Assembly: GCA_023476545.1 (NCBI GenBank)
Contig: JAMCYP010000015.1
Coordinates: 1 to 39,899 of the forward strand
Length of the DNA stretch: 39,899 nucleotides
Direction: 5' to 3'
Source: Candidatus Martarchaeota archaeon
GTDB lineage: Archaea > Micrarchaeota > Micrarchaeia > Micrarchaeales > CABMGC01
The translations under genes were made by a program, and so were the position numbers. Shown here in pieces: positions 1 to 7,363 of this stretch. Below the pieces are notes generated by a model. The model had not been told where the DNA came from, made no database searches, and worked only from the letters and a program-made list of their open reading frames with translations. Every line of letters starts with the position of its first letter. The first letter of the stretch is position 1.

Positions 1-1
1 A

Positions 2-499
2 GAGGTGTACATGGGTCCGTTGATAAGCCAGAAGGCGATGGAGACATACGCGCGGAGCATGGAGGAGGTCAAAGCCTCTGGCAAGGTGCTCTACGGAGGG
101 AACACTGTGAACACCGGCCTCAGCGGGGAGTATGTGGAGCCCGCGTTGGTGGAGGTGGCGCACTCCAACAGGCTGATGCACGACGAGCTCTTCGTGCCGA
201 TACTCTCGCTCGACACGTTCAAGAAGTTCGAGGAGGCGATGCAGAAGGCGAACGACGTGGATTTCGGGCTGACGGCTGGCCTGTACAGCAAGAACAGGAA
301 GGAGATAAACGAGTTCGTGCACGGCATACAGGCAGGGGTGGCGTACGTAAACAGGAGGACGAGCGCGACCACCGGGGCGATAGTAGGCATGCACACCTTC
401 GTCGGATGGAAGGGAAGCGGGCTCACGGGCAAGGGCACCGGAAGCAGGTACTATCTGCAGCAGTTCATGAGGGAGCAGAGCGTGGCAGTGGTAAAGTAG
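2..499 (+). CDS. Aldehyde dehydrogenase family protein, C-terminal part (5' truncated by window edge; P5C-dehydrogenase-like)
   Basis: Translation EVYMGPLISQKAMETY...NDVDFGLTAGLYS...GVAYVNRRTSATTGAIVGMHTFVGWKGSG matches the ALDH C-terminal domain; frame open to the window start; stop TAG at 497-499. Confidence 0.9.
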   Translation, partial: EVYMGPLISQKAMETYARSMEEVKASGKVLYGGNTVNTGLSGEYVEPALVEVAHSNRLMHDELFVPILSLDTFKKFEEAMQKANDVDFGLTAGLYSKNRKEINEFVHGIQAGVAYVNRRTSATTGAIVGMHTFVGWKGSGLTGKGTGSRYYLQQFMREQSVAVVK

Positions 500-511
500 C
501 CTGGTGCGGGA

Positions 512-922
512 ATGCTCTCTAGGGTGCTGTATGAGATTCTGCAGGCGCATCCGTACGAGAAGAAGAGCGTGACGGTAAGGGGCAGGAGGCTGAGACTCGA
601 CGTGGCAGACACCTTCCTGAAGAAGATGGTGGGGCTAATGCACAGGGAGAGCATGGGCAAGGTCGACGGGATGCTGTTCAGGATATCCGAGCCGGGGATA
701 GTGTCCGCTGCGATAACAATGATGGACATGAAGTTCAGCATAGACATAGTATGGCTTAATTCTGAAAAGAGGGTGGTTGACATAGCCCGCAACGCGAGGC
801 CTTCGCGCTCGATGTTTGGCTCGTACAAGCCGAGAAGCGCCGCTTCGTATGTGCTGGAGCTCAAGGCAGGAGAAGCCAAGAGGCTCGGCATAAAGCAGAA
901 CGACCTTTTCAGGTTCAGCTAG
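512..922 (+). CDS. DUF192 family protein
   Basis: Motifs FLKKMVGLMHRESMGKVDGMLF...MMDMKFSIDIVWLNSEKRVVDIARNARP...YVLELKAGEAKRLGIKQND are typical of DUF192. Confidence 0.85.
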   Translation: MLSRVLYEILQAHPYEKKSVTVRGRRLRLDVADTFLKKMVGLMHRESMGKVDGMLFRISEPGIVSAAITMMDMKFSIDIVWLNSEKRVVDIARNARPSRSMFGSYKPRSAASYVLELKAGEAKRLGIKQNDLFRFS

Positions 923-957
923 CCGCGTACGTAGCCTGTGCACGCTGACCACAACGC

Positions 958-965
958 TATATAAT
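958..965 (+). promoter_or_regulatory. TATA box for the 989 gene
   Basis: TATATAAT about 24-30 nt upstream of the ATG at 989, consistent with a nearly leaderless archaeal transcript. Confidence 0.6.
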
Positions 966-988
966 CTTGGCGTAGCAGTGCTCTTTGC

Positions 989-1531
989 ATGACTGGAGGA
1001 GATTTCAGATTCAAGGCAAAGATAAGCCCTGTCGCCCTGCAGGGCCACGTCACAGAGGCATTCGCTCTGGTTGCGATGCACGAGAATATGGATGAGACCG
1101 CAGGCCGCTATCTGCGCCAGTACGTGCTCGCATACGATTCTGCGAACGTGAAGCCAGAGCACGTAGTGGATATGATACAGCGCAAGATAGTAGAGACGGC
1201 TGAGGAGATGGACCTCAGCGCCACACCGTTGAGCGCGGCGAGCACGGACCACGCGCTAAGGGGCGCGGAGATAAAGGATTGGAAGGAGCACAAGGCGGTG
1301 GTCGGAGTCAGGGAGACCAAAAATGAGAAGTCCATAGGCACCGCCTTCTACAGCATCATAGTGCTGGGAGGATTCGTAACGAAAGCTGTGATGGACACTC
1401 GGGGAGGGCGCGACTTCTCAGACGTTGCGGAGAAGGTATCGGGCAGAGTCATAGACAAGCTCTTCGGAATAGAGGGCATGGGCGACATATTCGGCCTGAT
1501 GAGGAAAGGCACGCCCAGCTACATAATGTAA
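989..1531 (+). CDS. Hypothetical protein (180 aa)
   Basis: Intact ORF with TATA box upstream; no family recognised. Confidence 0.7.
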   Translation: MTGGDFRFKAKISPVALQGHVTEAFALVAMHENMDETAGRYLRQYVLAYDSANVKPEHVVDMIQRKIVETAEEMDLSATPLSAASTDHALRGAEIKDWKEHKAVVGVRETKNEKSIGTAFYSIIVLGGFVTKAVMDTRGGRDFSDVAEKVSGRVIDKLFGIEGMGDIFGLMRKGTPSYIM

Positions 1532-1551
1532 GTTGGTACGGAAACCGTGAC

Positions 1552-1623
1552 AGCCGCCGGCGAGGATTGAACTCGCGACCTTCTGCTTACCATGCAGACG
1601 CTCTACCACTGAGCTACAGCGGC
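1552..1623 (-). tRNA. tRNA-Thr (anticodon GGT)
   Basis: Reverse complement GCCGCTG-TA-GCTC...GAGC-G-TCTGC-ATGGTAA-GCAGA-...-GCGAG-TTCAATC-CTCGC-CGGCGGC-T folds as a full cloverleaf. Confidence 0.95.
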
Positions 1624-1641
1624 AGCATGGTAATCAACTTG

Positions 1642-1920
1642 CTAAGAAACCTTATATACCGTGGCGCCTTCGTGTGCCTTCCCTCCGGCCTTTAGGCCGA
1701 CTTCGTCTCAGGCCTTGCATGCATCGACATCCTTGTGGTCAATCTGCATGCTCGACACCTTCTGCACGACCTTCTCGCCGACGCCCTAGATCTCTATCTC
1801 GTCCACTGCCCTGAGCCCGCTGCTGAGCGAGAAAACTGCTACGCCTATACGGCCATAGTAGTGCGTCATCTTTCCAGCAGCGCTCCTTCCGCCTATGATA
1901 GCAATAGGGAGATGGAAAAA
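1642..1920 (-). pseudogene. Elongation factor (EF-Tu domain 2)-like small protein, interrupted by in-frame TAG and TGA
   Basis: Minus-strand frame reads ...IIGGRSAAGKMTHYYGRIGVAVFSLSSGLRAVDEIEI*GVGEKVVQKVSSMQIDHKDVDACKA*DEVGLKAGGKAHEGATVYKVS*. This resembles the archaeal translation elongation factor-like family (GKVTHYY..IGVAV..L..GLKVGDEI.I.G.....QKVESMQIDHK.V..AKKGDEVGLKV). Stops at 1786-1788 (TAG) and 1708-1710 (TGA); the frame is otherwise continuous to its C-terminus. Confidence 0.75.
1651..1660 (-). promoter_or_regulatory. TATA box for tRNA-Thr
   Basis: Minus strand GGTATATAAG about 30 nt upstream of the tRNA 5' end. Confidence 0.6.
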
Positions 1921-1985
1921 CTAAAACCTTTGCATTTCTTACTGGTATAAAAATACATATTGTATAACCAAGTTATAGGGGTTGT

Positions 1986-2981
1986 ATGAAAAGCATTGCA
2001 ACGGCGTTGATAATACTCGCGCTTTCCTTCCTGGTGGTAAACACGGTATCGGCTTACGGCTACGGGACATCGAGCATAACACTGGCTTCTAGTAGCGTTA
2101 GCTTATCCCCGGGAAATGGCACATCGGTGGGCTACACCGTCTCTCTCGCAAGCGGCAGTACGTGGGGAACCACGCTCAGCGTGGTAAACAGCGGGCAGCT
2201 TGCGACAGACGGCATAAAGGTTAGCCTCAGCAACACCTATGCTGACCCTACCTACTCTGGCACAATGACCATAGGGACAAGCGGCTCTACGCCGCAGGGG
2301 AAGTACACGATACTGCTCGCAGCCACAGGCGACGACCCGTCCACCAGCAACGCCACTTTCGAGCTTACCGTACTTGCCAAGCCACTTCCGACCACAGCGC
2401 AGACAACCACCACAAACACCACAGTCCACAATACCACTACCGTGCAGGGCACCACGACACAGCAGACGACAATGCCGTCTACCACGACCAAGAACTATAC
2501 TACAAGCGCCTATTACAGCCCCGCCGGAGGGACTGCGGCGCTGGCCTCGCCCGCACTGATAGTAATAATAGCGCTGGCTGCCATATATGGAATCTACACA
2601 TATAAGTCAAGGCTCGCGAGGCTCACCATCATAGGCGCGGCGCTGATACTTATCGGCACGGTCGCCTGGCTCTATGGTGACTACTCAGGAGGCATACAGA
2701 CGTACATCTGGGGAGGCGCGGCCGCTGTAGCTATAGGAACCGCGGCATGGACATACGGCGATGCTGGTGGAGGCACTTTCAAGCAGAAAAGCTCGAGCGG
2801 TGCTGTGTATCTTGGCATAGCGATCATCGCTGTAGGCTTTCTGGCGTGGATTTACGGAGAGCTTGGGGCGCCTGGCGTATCGAGCTACTGGTGGGGCGGA
2901 ACCGCGCTGCTGGTAATAGGCACATTAGTATGGCTCTATGGAGATGCGAAAGCCGGAGCTTTCCTGCGAAGGACAAGATAG
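1986..2981 (+). CDS. Secreted/membrane protein: signal peptide, Thr-rich stalk, four tandem TM repeats
   Basis: N-terminal hydrophobic leader; Thr-rich TTAQTTTTNTTVHNTTTVQGTTTQQTT linker; C-terminal repeats of IGxxxWLYGDxxxG type. Confidence 0.85.
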   Translation: MKSIATALIILALSFLVVNTVSAYGYGTSSITLASSSVSLSPGNGTSVGYTVSLASGSTWGTTLSVVNSGQLATDGIKVSLSNTYADPTYSGTMTIGTSGSTPQGKYTILLAATGDDPSTSNATFELTVLAKPLPTTAQTTTTNTTVHNTTTVQGTTTQQTTMPSTTTKNYTTSAYYSPAGGTAALASPALIVIIALAAIYGIYTYKSRLARLTIIGAALILIGTVAWLYGDYSGGIQTYIWGGAAAVAIGTAAWTYGDAGGGTFKQKSSSGAVYLGIAIIAVGFLAWIYGELGAPGVSSYWWGGTALLVIGTLVWLYGDAKAGAFLRRTR

Positions 2982-2994
2982 ACGGGAAGCGGTC

Positions 2995-3096
2995 TGCAGG
3001 GGGAGAGATTTGAACTCTCGAAGGCACTAGGCCACGGGATCTTAAGTCCCGCGCATTTTCCGTGGCTGACGCCATTCCAGACTCTGCCACCCCTGC
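2995..3096 (-). tRNA. tRNA-Leu (anticodon TAA), with extended D-loop
   Basis: Reverse complement GCAGGGG-TG-GCA...TGC-G-CGGGA-CTTAAGA-TCCCG-TGGCCTAGTGCCTTC-GAGAG-TTCAAAT-CTCTC-CCCCTGC-A; long variable arm typical of Leu. Confidence 0.92.
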
Positions 3097-3139
3097 ATGT
3101 GTACTATTGGTGCTTATGCTTTATAACGTTTAGATAGGC

Positions 3140-3604
3140 TCATCTGCCGATTTCCTTTACCATCAGCAGCCTATCTGTGCCGTCCTCGTAGTAGTCCCTC
3201 AACACCTTCACCTTCTTGAAGCCAAGTTTCTCGTAGAGCTTCACCGCCTCCCTGAACTGGTTCATTGTGTCGAGAATTATTTTTTGGCAGCCCGAGTCCC
3301 TCTCCACCCTTTCCAACAGTTTCGTTGCTGCTCCGCGATGTCTAAATGCGGTACTGGTGAAGACAGAATCGACGTAGACCGCACGAGGACTGCGCGTCGC
3401 AAAGGCCAGAATGCCGGCCACGATCTTCCCGTCCTCCACCGCCTTGTACACGTATGCGTCGAGTATGAGTGGCTTCCAGAAGTAGATGAAGTCCCTGTCG
3501 TACCTCATTTTGAAGCACTTAGCTTCAAGTTTTATCAGCTCGTCAGCATCGCGCAGCCTAGCACGCTCGATCTTCATGGCTGCCGTGCCTTTGGAATCAC
3601 GCAT
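3140..3604 (-). CDS. GNAT family N-acetyltransferase
   Basis: VDSVFTSTAFRHRGAATKLLERVER...MNQFREAVKLYEKLGFKKVKVLRDYY GNAT core; likely start overlaps the PAC2 stop (start could also be 3577). Confidence 0.88.
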   Translation of the reverse strand: MRDSKGTAAMKIERARLRDADELIKLEAKCFKMRYDRDFIYFWKPLILDAYVYKAVEDGKIVAGILAFATRSPRAVYVDSVFTSTAFRHRGAATKLLERVERDSGCQKIILDTMNQFREAVKLYEKLGFKKVKVLRDYYEDGTDRLLMVKEIGR

Positions 3605-4331
3605 AGGACGGTGGTCCTGTCTCTTCGCCCGTCTTGCTGTAGTGCTCATGCGACTCCTTCGCCTTCTTCAGCATCTCGCTGACTCTGGCCTCCACCTCTT
3701 TCGCCTCGGTCTCCAGCTCGGCGGTGTCGACCTTTATTCCCAGCAGTTTGCTCAGGCCGCTTATCGCGACTTCGGCGTACTTCGGGTCCATTATCAGGGG
3801 GTTAACCTCCACGAGCAGGTCCAGGGTGGGTATGTTGAACTCCTTGGCCCCGGTAATCAGCAGCGCGCTAACTCCTGCTATCACGCCTTCCTTGACTGGC
3901 TTGAGCCCGTTCTTGGCAGCGTCCTTTGTCATGTTGGGATTAGAAGCGATAACGTATGCGGTATCGGAAGGTTTTTGGGATGGCATGCCTCCTATTGACA
4001 CTATCCGCTCTATCCCGCTCTTCCTGACAAACGACAGCAGCTCTGCAGCAAGCTGGTATATCACACGTTGCGGTATGGTGAACTCCGAGAGCACGACCAC
4101 AAGCTTATCCTTCTGGTCTACGTACAGCCGCGCGGTGTGCATCGGCACCCCGTCGTGCACTGCGGCGATCGGAGGGAACATGTCGCTCTCTATGTGGCCT
4201 ATGCTTTTCATTCCCAGCTTCTCTATCATGTAGCTTGACGCCATGGGCCCAACAAGTCCGGCTCCCGGAAAGCCCTCTATGAGCGTGTAACCCTTGAGGT
4301 CCGCCTTCTCATGCAATACGATTTCTATCAT
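3597..4331 (-). CDS. PAC2 family (proteasome assembly chaperone-like) protein
   Basis: LIEGFPGAGLVGPMASSYMIEKLGMKSIGHIESDMFPPIAAVHDG...ISVGG-type motifs of the PAC2 family. Confidence 0.9.
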   Translation of the reverse strand: MIEIVLHEKADLKGYTLIEGFPGAGLVGPMASSYMIEKLGMKSIGHIESDMFPPIAAVHDGVPMHTARLYVDQKDKLVVVLSEFTIPQRVIYQLAAELLSFVRKSGIERIVSIGGMPSQKPSDTAYVIASNPNMTKDAAKNGLKPVKEGVIAGVSALLITGAKEFNIPTLDLLVEVNPLIMDPKYAEVAISGLSKLLGIKVDTAELETEAKEVEARVSEMLKKAKESHEHYSKTGEETGPPSYA

Positions 4332-4420
4332 TTCAACCAGTTGCTTAGGGCATGAAAAGTATAAAAAGAGGAGACCACGGGCTCAGGCTCTTGTATTTTA
4401 CTCTCGACATTACGACGATA

Positions 4421-4430
4421 AATATAAAAG
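4421..4430 (+). promoter_or_regulatory. TATA box for the 4461 gene
   Basis: AATATAAAAG upstream of an SD-like GGTGAATTA and ATG at 4461. Confidence 0.6.
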
Positions 4431-4460
4431 CGTACTAGCCGTTTTATTATCGGTGAATTA

Positions 4461-4685
4461 ATGGCAGAAAGAGTAACCCGCGAAAAGATCGACAGGGAAG
4501 ATGGCTACCTTTACTATCTGGGTAAGGACGGCTATGCGTGGAGGACGCCTATGAAGACGAACTCGCGCGGAAGAAAGGCCAAAGTAGGCTCAGAGAAAGT
4601 GAAGAGAGCTGAAGGATTCCTTTACTTCATCGACAAGTCCGGCTATGTTGCCAGGGCAAAGATGAACAGGAAGGGAAGAAGGTAG
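4461..4685 (+). CDS. Small basic protein with two GYLYYLGKDGY-type repeats
   Basis: 74 aa ORF with TATA box, SD and downstream hairpin terminator; internal duplication REDGYLYYLGKDGYAWRTPMK / RAEGFLYFIDKSGYVARAKMN. Confidence 0.88.
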   Translation: MAERVTREKIDREDGYLYYLGKDGYAWRTPMKTNSRGRKAKVGSEKVKRAEGFLYFIDKSGYVARAKMNRKGRR

Positions 4686-4694
4686 GTTCTTTTT

Positions 4695-4713
4695 GAGGGG
4701 CGCCCCGCCCCTC
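4695..4713 (+). terminator. Intrinsic terminator-like GC-rich hairpin
   Basis: GAGGGGCG-CCC-CGCCCCTC perfect 8 bp stem followed by T-rich CTATTTCTTTTATTT. Confidence 0.65.
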
Positions 4714-4726
4714 CTATTTCTTTTAT

Positions 4727-5815
4727 TTGTCAAGTGCGCCAGCGCGGCGCTGCGCCTCTTTTTATTCCTTAGTGTCTATTTGCTACTGCCCCTTGCCAAT
4801 AAACAGGGAACGATCTGATTGCATCGCACACAGCCTGAAGAGAACTCCAGTAGACTACCTTGTGCTGATACTACTGCTAGCCATGATGGTAGGCAGTGCT
4901 TACATTGGCCTGTACATAATAGTTCCAGTAGGGCTGGCGGTCTTCTTCGTATACGAAGCTTACAGGAGCAACAGGCCCGGAGCCGCGTGGCTGAACCCGC
5001 CAAGCATAATTTGGTGGCTGGTTCTTGGCATAGTGCTGGTGGTGCTGGGCGCCTTACTCTTCAGCCTTTCCAGCGGAAGCCTGCAGCTGCAGAGCGGCGT
5101 CAGCACGTCTACGATGACTACGATACCAGGGCACACCACTGCCACCAGCACGGCAACCACTTCCGCCCCGACCTCGAGCAGCTCCACAACAACCGCAGGC
5201 ACAACGAGCACGATACAGTACAAGACGCAGTCGGCCACTGCCGCTACGGCAGGCTACGGCCAGGGCTCAATATTCCTTCCGGGCAATTATCGCAAGTACA
5301 TATGCGGAGGCACAAGCACGAGCACAACAGGTGTATCGTGGTCACCAAACGTCTCAGTTAGCGGCTACTCCTCGATAGGAATAAACGCTAACGGAACATG
5401 CACGTTGCAGAACGGCAACGTCAACGGCCGCTTCAACTCGTACTACGCCGTGATAGCCGGGATAGCGCTGAACGCCAGAAACTACACGCTGGTAGACGGA
5501 GTAAACCTGACGCAGATGCTCTTCAACGTGAACCAGCAGAACTCGTTCGTTGTTGCTATAGTGACAGGCAACACGCATAGCTTTGGCCCATACCTGTTCC
5601 CTGAGCCGGTGGTCTCCTACCCTCCAAATGCAGCCTTCAACTGCAATGTGACTGAGCAGCAGACCTCGACAGCGGTGAGGGAGAACGCAACATCGTTCGT
5701 GAAGAGCACGATCTCGCTCATAGTGTGCCCTTCCGCCGCGGCCGGCAGCTACCTGCTATCGGAGAAGAACCTGACAGACTCGTCTTTCGCAGTGTATATC
5801 TTCAAGCCGCGCTGA
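4727..5815 (+). CDS. Membrane-anchored Ser/Thr-rich surface protein (5' end uncertain, probably starts about 4800-4850)
   Basis: TM segments VDYLVLILLLAMMVGSAYIGLYIIVPVGLAVFFVYEA and IIWWLVLGIVLVVLGALLF, then a Ser/Thr-rich linker and ectodomain; the first about 25-30 codons lie in terminator/promoter-like sequence. Confidence 0.8.
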   Translation: MSSAPARRCASFYSLVSICYCPLPINRERSDCIAHSLKRTPVDYLVLILLLAMMVGSAYIGLYIIVPVGLAVFFVYEAYRSNRPGAAWLNPPSIIWWLVLGIVLVVLGALLFSLSSGSLQLQSGVSTSTMTTIPGHTTATSTATTSAPTSSSSTTTAGTTSTIQYKTQSATAATAGYGQGSIFLPGNYRKYICGGTSTSTTGVSWSPNVSVSGYSSIGINANGTCTLQNGNVNGRFNSYYAVIAGIALNARNYTLVDGVNLTQMLFNVNQQNSFVVAIVTGNTHSFGPYLFPEPVVSYPPNAAFNCNVTEQQTSTAVRENATSFVKSTISLIVCPSAAAGSYLLSEKNLTDSSFAVYIFKPR

Positions 5816-5819
5816 CCCG

Positions 5820-5957
5820 TCAGTCAGAGTAGTTGACGATATAGTCGTTCACTTCCTTGACGCTGAGCTTTGGGTAGTGCGACGACCTGACGACCTTCAG
5901 CAGCTCGGTGGGCACCGCGTGCACAAGGTAGCTATCCTCTTTTCTTACAACAGCCAT
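5820..5957 (-). CDS. Small hypothetical protein (45 aa), below the ORF-track cutoff
   Basis: MAVVRKEDSYLVHAVPTELLKVVRSSHYPKLSVKEVNDYIVNYSD; minus-strand TATA-like TTTTTAAAATAC upstream; fills an otherwise empty interval. Confidence 0.6.
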   Translation of the reverse strand: MAVVRKEDSYLVHAVPTELLKVVRSSHYPKLSVKEVNDYIVNYSD

Positions 5958-6128
5958 CTTATCCTCGCCTATGAATGAATGCGGCCGTATTTTAAAAAGG
6001 CGGAGCCGGGATGCTTATTGACGAATCGCTTTTGCTTTTGACGAATGGCTTCGTCAGATGCAGAATGCAATGGTTATGACATGCGGTGCGGGAATGGACT
6101 CAAACAGAGAAGACCCAAGTTGAGGCGG

Positions 6129-6674
6129 TCACTTGAATTTAAGGTACATCATTACCTTGTCTATCTTCAGCGTTTTCGCTCTGATGAAAGCCTCAGGAAG
6201 CACTCCGTAGGTCTTGAAGCCGAACCTCTTGTACAGTCTCTGCGCGCCTTTGTTGAATCCGAAGACGTCCAGCTTCACCACTCTGTACTTCTTCTTCGCC
6301 TTTTTCAGCGAGCTCTCGATGAGCAGCGAACCTATCCCCATCGACCTATAGCCCTTCCTGACAAGTATGCCAAGGTTTGCCATGTGCCTTGCCTCTGGGC
6401 TGCTTCCTGATGGGGTTACGTCGCACATGCCAACAACTTTGCCATCGACCACCGCCACTGAAGCCACTGCCTTTCCCTTCTTGACATCTCCAATAAGCTT
6501 CGTCAACCACTTCCTCTCACTTTTCAGGGTCGGTTTCTTTTCTGAGAGCGGTATTCCAATGAATGTGTTTTCCTTTATCTCTTTCTGGACAAGAACGTAG
6601 TTGGACAAGAGGTCGTGCAGATCCTTCATATTTGCATCCCTGACTATGATCCTTGGCTTTCTTGCTTTTCCCAT
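6129..6674 (-). CDS. GNAT family N-acetyltransferase
   Basis: ANLGILVRKGYRSMGIGSLLIESSLKKAKKKYRVVKLDVFGFNKGAQRLYKRFGFKTYG; ATG at 6674 preceded by GTGAT. Confidence 0.9.
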   Translation of the reverse strand: MGKARKPRIIVRDANMKDLHDLLSNYVLVQKEIKENTFIGIPLSEKKPTLKSERKWLTKLIGDVKKGKAVASVAVVDGKVVGMCDVTPSGSSPEARHMANLGILVRKGYRSMGIGSLLIESSLKKAKKKYRVVKLDVFGFNKGAQRLYKRFGFKTYGVLPEAFIRAKTLKIDKVMMYLKFK

Positions 6675-6731
6675 TGCATCACAAACATGCACGGCAGAAG
6701 TGGGCATGCGGGTTAAGGAGGCAGGTGTCAC

Positions 6732-7172
6732 TCAGGCATCGTTGCATCGGTAAGCTCTTTCAAAGAACTTCCCGTAGAACTCGCGCACCGCAGAATGGTT
6801 TTTTTCCATGGTCTCCAATACTGCCTTACCTCTTTCTGTTATGATAAACAAAGAGACACTAGACTCTTTCTGTTTCCCATCTTCCCCTCTAGTCATGATA
6901 GGTTGACGTTCAACCAGATACAGATACTCTAGCTTCTCTAGAGAATCGCAGAAATCCACTATGTCTGGGTGCGCGGCTGCGGAGCCTCCTATCGATATAT
7001 CATATCTGACATCCGCCCATGCCCAGCTTGGTGCTATGCCTTGCGAGTTCACAGAAGCATATTTTAAAACGGCAAAATCGAGCTTGTGCAGATACTTTGC
7101 AGTTTGCGCATGTGTATCTTTTCTGTAAGCTTCTCTTAGCAAATCTTCTTTCTGCGCTGTTGCGATGGCCAT
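6732..7172 (-). CDS. Hypothetical protein, possible winged-helix regulator
   Basis: Intact 146 aa ORF; C-terminal SLEKLEYLYLVERQP...SSVSLFIITERGKAVLETM resembles a wHTH wing region. Confidence 0.65.
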   Translation of the reverse strand: MAIATAQKEDLLREAYRKDTHAQTAKYLHKLDFAVLKYASVNSQGIAPSWAWADVRYDISIGGSAAAHPDIVDFCDSLEKLEYLYLVERQPIMTRGEDGKQKESSVSLFIITERGKAVLETMEKNHSAVREFYGKFFERAYRCNDA

Positions 7173-7228
7173 AGCCTATTAATTCCAGTGAGAATACAAA
7201 TACCTTCCGCCCATATTGAGATTGAATA

Positions 7229-7303
7229 CGGGCACGGCGGGATTTGAACCCGCAACCAACAGCTCCGCAAGCTGCCGTGCTATCCAAGTTACACCACGTG
7301 CCC
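7229..7303 (-). tRNA. tRNA-Arg (anticodon GCG)
   Basis: Reverse complement GGGCACG-TG-GTGT...GCAC-G-GCAGC-TTGCGGA-GCTGT-...-GCGGG-TTCAAAT-CCCGC-CGTGCCC-G; TATA-like sequence just upstream. Confidence 0.95.
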
Positions 7304-7363
7304 TCGGTGCTTTTATATACCTTGCTTTATTAATAAGATTCTACGCTTCTCAGAAGTGATAAA

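Noticed and set aside
1642-1920. Genetic-code change (TGA=Gly or TAG=Lys) as explanation for the EF-like interruptions
   Set aside because: Other genes in the window terminate at natural C-termini with TGA (rad50, aEF-1beta upstream partner, GT2) and TAG (aldehyde dehydrogenase, polX), so genome-wide reassignment is unlikely.
1735-1950. 71-aa plus-strand ORF in the track
   Set aside because: It lies antisense to the EF-like reading frame on the minus strand, which has recognisable homology; the plus ORF has none.
2385-2510. Thr/ACC-rich stretch as a DNA repeat or CRISPR-like array
   Set aside because: It is a low-complexity Thr-rich protein linker with irregular codons, with no fixed repeat and spacer unit. 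No CRISPR-like array was seen anywhere in the window.
2995-3096. Canonical BHB-motif intron in tRNA-Leu
   Set aside because: I tried to place a 3-nt bulge / 4-bp helix / 3-nt bulge around the D-loop insertion and could not; only a simple TGGC-GTCA-GCCA hairpin with one flanking bulge was found, so the intron idea is kept only as a hypothesis.
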